This document shows, piece by piece, positions 45,661-56,678 of a DNA stretch of 64,000 bases. This stretch comes from Turritopsis dohrnii (taxonomy: Eukaryota > Cnidaria > Hydrozoa > Anthoathecata > Oceaniidae): positions 1,178,001 through 1,242,000 of the forward strand of contig BQMF02000043.1 of the NCBI GenBank assembly GCA_027922465.2. Direction: 5' to 3'. Below the pieces are notes generated by a model that was not told where the DNA came from, made no database searches, and saw only the letters and a program-made list of their open reading frames with translations. Position 1 is the first letter of the stretch. Each line of letters opens with the position of its first letter. A program made the position numbers and the translations under genes.

Positions 45661-47358
45661 TCGCGACCGATTAAGTTCATTACTGCTATGATTACTCAAT
45701 GCAAGAAATAATGTTCTACAGCGTGAACTTATTCTAATATATTTGATCAGTGTCTGCTTAGGTGTACGCATGATAATTATTTTATCATATCATTAATTCG
45801 TATCACTTTGTTTTAATTTTACCTGGCCTCTGTATAGTTCCTTTTTTTTAATATTTTGAGCAATGACCATGTGAAAGTTATAAAACTTTTAGTTTATTTG
45901 TATGAAATTACCAACAATCATGATATATACAAAAATTCGTCATAAATAAGATCCTATGTGTGTTTCATAATTAATCGGAACGTTATAATACAAAATTGGA
46001 AAATCCATCAACCATCAATCAGACCACCAACTACTTTAGCTGCTTCGATACAATTCGGCTTGTTAAAGGCAATCTTTTGTTCGCTGTTGGAGCCGGGGGA
46101 AATGTTTCATTTAGTTAATATTGTAATTGTGTGCCTCCTGCATTACATCAAAATCTCCTGGAGCGTCACTCCTCTAAACCATCACAATCACATAACGTAT
46201 TGGAATAAACAGTCACAGGATGATTCGGTTTTCTAATTTACAGACTACCTTATAAAAAGCTCAGTAGGTGTATATCTCATACGAAAAAAGAAACAACGTA
46301 ATATGGCGTTATTACGCGTCTTGTTAACATTCGTTTCGATCAGAAAGGAAAAACAAATGAAAAATTGAAAATCATGGATTTCAATTAAAAGGGTTTCTAT
46401 GAACGAAAATCAGAAGAATTCATGATAAATAAAAACAAAAAAAATAAGAACAAAAAAAAAACGATTTGGAGGGTTTACATGATCCCGCATCTCCATCGCA
46501 GAGCCTCCGTAAATAGCAGTTCTACCAGAACTATTTCTTTATCTGATTCTGTTTAACGGTAGAGTAATTCTAAAGATGTGAACTAGCTTTTGGGTGCTTA
46601 TGGGGATTTTTCTATTGCACGACTCGCCAAGTGGGATTCCACATATCAATATGGACTCGTGGAAGAACTGTTTGGACTCTTTCGGACTCAACGATGAGTA
46701 GTTTAGAGGTACCGTGCAAAAACGTTCTTAAAGAAAATTCTCTCGCTTTAACGCCTGTTGTTGCTATACTCGCCCTATGAGTCTTTATACAGGGTGGACT
46801 TGTATGCAGGATAATAGGGTAGCCACATTTGTGTGAATCTTGTGTACATTACGAAATGAGTGTTTAATGGTAAAGTGGGTTTCTTTCAGACAGGTGACAC
46901 TTGAAATCTGTTTGAACTGAGTTTGGTTAAACGCTTAACTCATTCAAAGTATGAAAGAGACAAAAATGATAAGGAGTTAGGTTTGAAATACATATATCTC
47001 TTTTGGTTTCTCTCATACTGCAAATTTTGCGTGACGACGAAGGTAAACATTTTGAGGAAATAAACATGAGGAAATTGAAACAAGGCGAATTGAAAATTTT
47101 GCTTATTTTAAGGAAAGTCAATAAGTTTAAGGAACATACAAGCAAACATACTCCTCATAAGGAGAAATAAATAAAGTATTAAGTAAGGAAATACTTCCTA
47201 ACCTTTTTAACGTTTTAATATTTTAAAGCAATGTTTTTCTTTGTATAGTAACTATCCATACTACCTAGTAGAGAACACCATGAAAGATCACACTTGCGAA
47301 GACAAATGTCCATTCGACGACTTCATAAAACCTTCACAATAATAAGACCAAGTATTCT
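45661..47358. other. Intergenic, no gene seen
   Basis: AT-rich sequence downstream of the receptor gene. No coding or RNA feature could be supported. Confidence 0.3.
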
Positions 47359-50300
47359 TCATTTCGCTGAAACCCAGTACGTTTTCATGACTTGTTTTTC
47401 GAATCTGAATTTGAACGAAGATCGACTGATGATATCGAAGTCGTTGTGGCTCAAGTAAGCCACAGTTTTCTTAGTGGCATGAACATAATTAGGTGAGCCC
47501 TCTTTCTCCATTCTTTGTGCGCAAGTCAGCGCTTCTCCGACTATAGCGAAACGTGGTATACCGGCTGGATTGGTTATACCGGCTAAAACTGGTCCCGTAT
47601 GAACACCGACTCGAAGAGAGACTTTCAGATTGGGATACAGTGGTAGTCGAAATGACTTCGAGGCTGTAACCAGACGTGTTGCTAAGGTGATAATTTCATA
47701 TGCGTGCTTGTCGTTGTTGACATTTGGAATTCCAGAAGCTAGAAAAAATTTTTTTTTTAAATTATAAGGCCGTTCCCAAACACAGACAATAACTGGATCT
47801 AATAAAACGATTTGGTTCAGCAAAGTTTTATACACCGAATCATCGTCAAATGTTTGTGTTGGGTTTTTTTCAACTTTTTATCACTGAAGTTTCTTGAAGG
47901 AGCCTTTCATTCAAGTCACGTGTCAAAGTTCAGAAAATGTTCTACGTCACTACTTCACTACGTCACTAGCTCTTTTAAAGAAAAGATAAAAAATAAAAAT
48001 AAAAATGACAAAGGAATCACGCACGACGCAACTTTTTTGAAGAATTTCTAATGAAACGTGTAAATATGTATGGTCACGTTTTAACGTGGAAAACGGAAAG
48101 TAAGTTATTTCGAGATTTTTATGCAAACACTTTCAGAGCAGGTGTACAAGTGCAAAGTTTTTATGAAAAGTTAACCCCCCCCCTTGAAAATTTTCAAAAT
48201 TGTGAGCATAAGAATCTTGGCTGTTGAATTCAGGGGGTAGATTACTTAACATGGTTAACAAAAGTAAATTAGTATATACACTTATATTGTAATTAACTTG
48301 TGATGTTTTTAGAAAGATGCGAGGTGAAAAGTATTATTGAAATGAGAAGAGGTTTATAATGCACAAGGTATTGACTAAACTTTATCTAAACTTTATCTTT
48401 TCATCTCAGTAAGCTTGACCACGATTCTTGCCTTGGTCCATGTTTGTTTGACGTTTGACGATCAACTTCGTACAATGATGACAGCATAGAGTTCGAGGTA
48501 AACGTTTTATTAAGCTTGGTTCAGACCTGGTAATTACACTGAATTTCTTTGTAATCGTCGTAATCGCCACATATGAACCAGGCTTTACATTGATAAGATA
48601 GTTTTAAGATTCTTTTGAAGATAATAACTTTTCTTTTTAGAATGTTCCTTTTCGTAATTGTCGAATATTTTGCTTCCTTTTCCTATTCTCGTAAGGAAAA
48701 TGAAGGAATATGCCAATGTGCAAATTTGATGAAAAATCACTGCGAAGGAGTGCATTCTATAGAAACATACACACTATTTCACTAAAAATGCTCTCCATCG
48801 CTTTCAACATTTTTGTCCACTGGGATTTTGTTTACTTATTTTTGTTTACAGTTTTGTAAAGGGACGAAGTAGCCACACATATCTTCAAATGATTGACTGA
48901 CTGACTGACTGACTGACTGACTGACTGACTGACTGACTGACTGACTGACTGAATGAATGAATGAATGAATGAATGAATGAATGAATGGGAAAGTAAGAAG
49001 AAACTGTAGAGAAATTTTAATTTGTTTCCATTATTCGATATTCTCATCCACGTTAGTCGTTTATTTTGACTGTAATTCTGACGAGAAAAAAGTTCAGATT
49101 AAACATTGAACTCGACATGTCGCAGTTTGTTAGTCAAGAAAATAAAAAGATATTCTTGCGTAACATAGAACTGTTTACATGGATGAGGCACAGTCAACTT
49201 TTACTGATTCTCAAAACACAAAGATTAACAGACCGCTCATATTTTTAATGTGTTTCTTTTAGTGTATATACAAGTTTGAAATGGAAAATCTCACTCTGTC
49301 TTGTTTCGAGAAAGACAACCATTATCTGGTTTATAACAAGTATTCAAGAACGAATTGGACCATAACTTCAAGTTGTTACATCATTTGCGCCTTCACTGCT
49401 ACCATTTTGAATGTTTTATTCCTATCGGCAATGAAGTGTAACAAAAGATTGCATAAATTATCCAACTATCTTCTGACATTCCTTTCAAGCATTGACCTGC
49501 TGATAGCACTATTTGTCATGCCCGGAGCAGCTGCAATATTATTGGCTCGAACGCGTTTGGTCTTATTCTGTAAGTTACACATATTTGTGACGATAGCTGG
49601 CCATTGTTTTGGCGCCATGTCTTTCATCGTTGTGGTTGCTATAGCAACAGAACAATACATAGCTATTCTTCATCCGTTTTTTCACGAAACGGAAGTGACA
49701 ACAAAGCGGTTAGCATGGATTGTGATGACGTCATGCGTCGTGCAAATCACGTGGTGCGTTTTGTCGTGGTATGTTGTTGGATTGTGGGTAATATACAAAG
49801 CATTTCTCGGAACGTTTATTTCTGTCTGCTTCCTTTACATCTTGTTCTGCTATTTCCGCATTCTGCAAACTGCACGTGCAGCAAGTAGGAGAATCTCCAT
49901 CAGAAACAACAGATTTAGTTGTGGGGATATTATGGAGATGCAGACGAGTAAAAAGGCTGTGAAAATCAGCTTGACTGTAATACTTGCTTTTACATTATGC
50001 TACATACCGCTTGGAAGTCTAGCACTGTGGCGGTGGATCAATGGAGTTAGCACATTCGAACGAACATACCTGTTCGAGTGGGCCCATTACGCTGGAACGT
50101 TAACTGCAACGGTAAACCCCTTGGTTTATTATTGGCGTTTGAAGGAAGTACGAAAAACAATAGGTTCCATTATTTGCTTGAAGAAAGACAAACCAAATGC
50201 TGACGAAACAATTGTAAGACGAAACACAGTTCGAACGGAGATATACGAACAGTAGAAAGTTCCTGTAAACTGATAAAAATAACGGCCGTCTTCTCGTCAC

Positions 50301-53300
50301 AACCAATCAAGTCTGTTTGTATTCTTCTCCCTCTGTTTTGTGTCAAATATGTGGCTTGGGTTGTAGCATTGTGTTTGGTTAAATGTGTCTCTCTTGTAGT
50401 TTAATTCATTTAAATGAAGTTGGTATTAACGCTATGTGTGTACACCAATTCAGTACATTATAATATATCAGTGTAAAAATCTGTTAAGCATCATTGAAAG
50501 TGATACACTTATTAATTGCAATGGAGTTTTCTTTAAGCCTACAATATAATACTCATTTCCTATAGGGGCCAAAAAGATTTGTTTTAGCCTCATGAAAGCG
50601 CTACTGAATGGAATATCTTTGGGAGGATCGAAATTTGAAGAAGTTAAGTTTAATGCCAGTATAGTATCATCACATCTTAAGCTACCATCTTACCATATGG
50701 AAACATTCAACGTCAATCAACAATTTACGAAAAAAAATGTTATGTTATCACAATATCGTCACCAGGCTGCAGGCTGCGTCGTTAGGTTTTTAGAGCCACG
50801 CAAAACTGGAATATTTTAGGATAAAAGTGTCACCAAGGTAAATGAATGAGTAAAGTGAATGAGAATAAAAGAAAAGAGGTTTCAGTAAAACCTACCTAAT
50901 ATATGAGAATCTCCGCGACAATTTATCTCCATAATGTTGAATCGTCTATGATTTATTATAAAGGAGATAACCCTGCATAAATAATCGATCACAGCCACGG
51001 CTTGCACAGGTGGGCAAACATCCAAGATTTTGGCGAAATTATTAAGACTTGAAACCATGACAGTGACGTTTTCATACAACATCGGTTTGACGCCATCACT
51101 ATCTCGTAACTGCTGCGCGATGCTTGGTGGTAGCGTGCGTGCAAGCAGGTCACGGAATTTTTCAATCTCATTGAAAATTTGTTGAGTGTCGTGGCCTATG
51201 AATTGTTCCAGACTTTCTGTTTCTCTCTCTAACAATATAGCTCTCTTCATTGTTTGTGAGCCTGAAAAGATTAGGAAATATCTAGTGAAAATGAAGTGTT
51301 TTGTTGAGATTTACAAACAAAACTTCTACGACATTCATGAGAAACATCTTCTTAAGTGTAGTTTATACAGTTGAACTTTTGCCTCTAGTGACCTGTACTC
51401 ATGAAAACTCTTGCATTCTTGAGTAAAAATATTGGCAATGTCTAATCGCAGGTCAATAGATTTACATTTAGACAAGGCGGAAGTTCGACCGTATAAACTA
51501 CCTCTTATCAGGGTGTAAGTAGATAAAAATGTATTTAGAGTACCAACACACCTGTGAGGGGTGTAATCAAATCCAGAACTTCAAGGGAATATGGAAAAGG
51601 AGGTCTGTCCTCAGGTTTCTCAGACCAGCAACTTTCCATCAGAGATCTTAAGATTGAACGTTCCATCTCTTCCGATGGGTACAGCGATTCTTCAAATTTT
51701 GGACGTAAAAGATTGCCTGAAGAACAATAGTCATTGATCTAATGATCGGTCATTCGAATTCCACTTGTTAAATATGGCGGCCAGTCAAAGAAGCAAGTCG
51801 TGTTCACTCTTACACAATCTATCAAACTGTTTGTATCACTTCTATGAGCTGATACTTACGCGTGGCATCTTGCACTTGCGTGGCATCTTGCATATCTTCA
51901 ATTGTATTCACGTGATCTAAGTTTACAATAGCCTCTCTCATATGTCCAATAGCTTGGATAATATGCGGAACAGACATGACTGTGCATTCACTGTAGGGCG
52001 GCTTTCTTGATATGATTTCTGCCATAATGATACCAAAGCTGTAAACATCAGCGGCAGGAGAAAGCCGTGCTATCTGATCAAGACTAGTTGCGCCATTTGT
52101 CAAATATTCAGGTGCTGTCCACAACAAACCTAAGTAATTATATGAATCAGTTACGACATTCTTACGCCCTCATTCGTGTTGATGTCATTAGCTTTTCATA
52201 ATGAAAATCATCAATCTAGAAATCATACTTTTGTAATCACTTTCATCATCTTCTGCATCACACAGCAGACTACCTCGTCTCTTTTTCATCGACAACAATT
52301 TTTTGCATGCGTCATCATTAATCAACAAGTTTTTCTCTCTTTTTAAACTTTTCACTTTCTTGAATCCGATATCCGTAATCTTCACAAGCCAACCTATGAA
52401 ATAATATGTGTAACGTCTTTGACAGTTTTAGCATTTCAATTTGACAACCATTTGTTAAGCGGAGATAAAAGGTGGCGTAACGATGGGGGCAAAAGAGCGC
52501 CACAGGCGTTTATGAATAAATATGAATTTTCAAATGACGGTTTAGAGGCATTAATTCAAAAGTGGACAAGGAAACCTATAAACATTATTTTGGTGATAAT
52601 CCCAAAATTCCCAGTTTTGATTGGATGATTTTTTGGGGACGAAAAACAAAGCGTACCTTGATGAAGCAGACAATTGGTAGATTTCAAACCACCATGTTCC
52701 ATTTTCGCAACATTGTGAAGATACGACATCCCCCGACATATATCCTGCATCATTGAGTATTTGACATCCCATGTGATCGGGATGTGCTTCTCGTGTAGAA
52801 CATCGTAAAGACTTCCCATACGTGCTCGTTCAGTAACGATTGCCGCAGTCGGATTGACTATTATTAAACCAATCACACGCTCTATATTTTCGTGATCAAG
52901 TTTACATAGATTATTCAGTTCAGTTTTTAAGTTTAGTGATAACTGAAAATACGGTTTTTGAAAGCACTTGATAAAAACATCTTGCCCGGAGAATGTAGTA
53001 CCTCTCTTGTATGTTGTGTATAGTAATTTCTTCTTCAAGTGTTTTTTAGTGACTTTCAGCGAGAAATCAACATCTTCAATGGTTTCCAGATCGTCCCAAC
53101 CCATGGTGTGATCGATTTCATTGGCTTCAATTTCCGCTTCGGCTGTTTGTTCCTGTGTCTGAAGAACCTTGATAATGTATAAAACTAAAAAGGTACCGAC
53201 AATTGTCGTTCCAATTCCTGCCGCAACGAAGCCATAAACAATCGACTTGTCGGAACAATCGTCTCCTCGATACAACCAATCACACGACTTGCATTTGCCG

Positions 53301-56300
53301 TCACCGAATACGCCGTCATTGCAAATCCCATGATAGCATGACGTGCGACAATCGCCGATACAATTTTCTCCATACCTTCCAGCCATACACTCGCACCTCT
53401 CAGGAGCGACACATTCACCGAATGTTGTATTACAAGAAGATGGAGAACATTGAGGCTTGTTGCATGTGTTACCAGACCAACCTGGTTGACATAAAACGTT
53501 ATGATGAAACCCGGTTGTTGGGTAAAAGTTCAGACCAGATCCTGAAGGTAGACATTCTACAGAGTCGATGAAGTTTATAAATTTATTCCAGGATAAGCAA
53601 GTTTTCTGCAAGTAGGACTTCGCAACGAAATCAGACGAAACCATCGCCATATCGTAAATAATGATATCCAATATGTCATCTGTCATCAACTTTGATGTGG
53701 AACTGATCTTTTTATCAAGGAAATGTTGAAAAGACGGTAAGAGCTGACAAGCTGGTTTCTCATGGAAAACATTTCTCATGAGTTTGAAAGCTGTGTGACA
53801 AGGAGGCTCAACAGACGTGCAGGCATCTCTAACGAACGTATTGCTGACCACGTAACTCGACGAAAATGAATACCATTTATAACCATGATTTGGAGTAACA
53901 CTAGCTTCGATACCTTTCCTCAAAAGTAGACTGGCAAGTCTAGAGCCCAGAAAAAGTAAAACAGTTGCATTCGGATTTCTTTTCAAGCTTTCTATGTGAT
54001 CATCACTCACATAATTACTTAAAATGATGTCATCCACCACCGAGATGTTTAGTATGGAAAACGAGTAATACTCGGCAAACGACAGTTCATTCCTCGTTCT
54101 GTATATAACGACAGCCGAAGACTGTCGAGAAATTGACGATAAAACGGTAAGCAAACTGTTTTTTGGTGATGTTGATAAATATCTGACATTAGGCAGCTGT
54201 CTGTCAACAACTACTGGTTTCTTGTCATACAGAAGAGTGGGAATGTCATAACCTCTTGCTATAGATAAGAAGGTTTCACGATTTTCATTGGGTGAAAATA
54301 CAATCATGTGACCAAATCGAGTGGTTGATCCGTGCAACAACGATTTAAACTCTCGATAAACGTCGCTCACTATGTGGAAATAATTCTGTTCAAATGTCAC
54401 GCCATTTGTCGAAAAATTCGAGTAATTACCAACGCTGATATTTTTGGAATCAGTGTTGATAAAAACGAAAGCTCTGTATTGTTTCAAAAAGTTTAGAGTG
54501 ATGTTATTGGAGAGGATCAAACCCTTTGCGGTTGCCATAGTAACTTGAAATGTAATGAAGCCTTCACTGCACACCATAAGAGTTAAATTTGCCGAACCAT
54601 TACGCAAAATAGACTCAATTTTCGAACCGAAGCAAGTTTCACCCGTAACAATGAAATTTTGTTGCGAATCTAATCCCGTTCGGATATACCTTCCTTTAGA
54701 TTTCACTCTAATGCGTAGAAGAAACTCGAGATTAACAAGCAGGTTGCTATCGTTTCCATCTACAGAAATCTCAATTTCATCGATGTTATTTTCCGGTTGA
54801 TAATAGCAAAGGAATCTCATTAGTGTGTAATTATCCCAGATCAAGTAGGGAGCGATAGAATCCATGGCAACTGGCTTCGAAACGTTGCTAAGGCATATCG
54901 ATTGCATGGTTACCGTGGAATTCATAAATTGCTGACACTCGTCTTTGATTGGATAAAGAATAAACGGTTCATTAAACTCGATGATTGAGCTGTTCATTGA
55001 TTGAGAATCATTGCGACAGCAGAAATGCTCATACTGATCTGAAAGAACACTCTTAGCAGAACTCAACCTCTCTAAACGGAAGAAGCGTGATTTTCGTAGG
55101 TCTTCACAACATATGGTTCATCTAGCAATTTGAAAGCGTCAAAATTTCACAGTGTAAACCTTGTAATATTGGTTTGGGTTAGTGAGGGTTAGGTTCAGGC
55201 TATGCCTCGTTCTTTCGGACTATTTTAAGAAGCTTTAACCGAGAAGTTTGACGCTTTCAAATTGTTAGATGAACACACTCTACGGAGAAAATCAACTTAA
55301 TAAAGCAAGCTGGCCTTTTCTCACACAGACATTTATCTCTGAGCTTACAAAAGTAATGAAAAGTTAAATATTAAAATTTGATAGCGAAAAACTCTTGTTG
55401 TATAATAATAAACGTCTCGATTATACAAACCAAACTTGAAAAACGATCTAAGAGATAGGCCCTTCACAGTTCGTCATGTCGAGACAATTATTAATGATAA
55501 CAACACAGCTACCACATTCTGAACCGTTAAGCACTTATGTGTACAAGAAAAAAAAACATTGCAAAACAAAACAAAACAAAATCAAGGCATTTATTGCCTT
55601 TATTCACTTGACAATGTAACTCAGTTACGAAAAGCTTCGTGCTAGATTTTATGAAATATATCTGTGTTTTTAAATTTATTTAAAAAAAAATCAAAAACAT
55701 CAAAGGAATGGCAATACAGCGTAAGAAATAACATCAAACTTCTGCATGTATGACAAATACTTCTTCTTAGTGGTTCAAACTAAAACATAAATGGTAAAAA
55801 ATCCTCACCGTTTTGTAAGATATCTTTGCCTTCATCACTATCGATTATGCTTTCTGCCACATACACAGCACTTTGCACGAAGCCATCAGGACAGCTGCAC
55901 TTGTACTTCAAAATGCAATAATCTCCACGAGGAAAATCGCTTCCATTACTGGTAAAGTTGTGGATGCAAATATTTGCTTTGAAATACTTTCCGGATCTTT
56001 GAAATGAATAAGTACTTGAGTTTACAGTGCTGTTGCGGAGTTTTGGGTAATACTTGAGATGATATCCGTGACTAACACTACCAGATTGGTTTGGGCAACC
56101 AAAACGGGTTTGAGGAACCGCATAGCAACCAGATGGCCACACTGACGAATCGAACGAGCGATGTTTCGTTTGCAATGCGTGTTCCTGAATAAAAACAAAT
56201 AAAAATAAAAACTTCTTACAAATTAGGGATTAGAGTGAATTGGAAATTAAAACACCACCTGGTTCCAATCTATTAACGAACATTTGCGATGGATGCTTCA

Positions 56301-56645
56301 GATAAAATAAAACAACCTTATTATTGCAAGGTTAACAAAAAAAATAAAGAAAAACAAGAGTAAAGGCGAATATCCACTTCAGATAATTATCCACGGACCG
56401 GACCGGATCGGTTCGCAAAACAATAGACAACGTGAAAATAATACGTAATGTTTTAACGTGATCTATTGTTTTGCGAACCGATCCGGTCCGGTCCGTGGAT
56501 AATTATCTGAAGTGGGTATTCGCCTTAAGTGATTAGCTACGACAAACTGACTAAGCAAACACATTTTTTAAATAGTTACAGTAATTTACATATATTATTC
56601 TTTGCAGGGCCGACAAAATCGGGGGGGGGGGGCCATGCCATGCCA

Positions 56646-56678
<33 letters not shown>

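Noticed and set aside
49720..49735. ATGACGTCAT in the GPCR as a regulatory CRE
   Set aside because: It lies in coding sequence of a membrane helix; a chance match is sufficient.
54555..54800. Plus-strand ORF opposite receptor exon 3
   Set aside because: It is the complement of a coding exon and has no domain or splice support.
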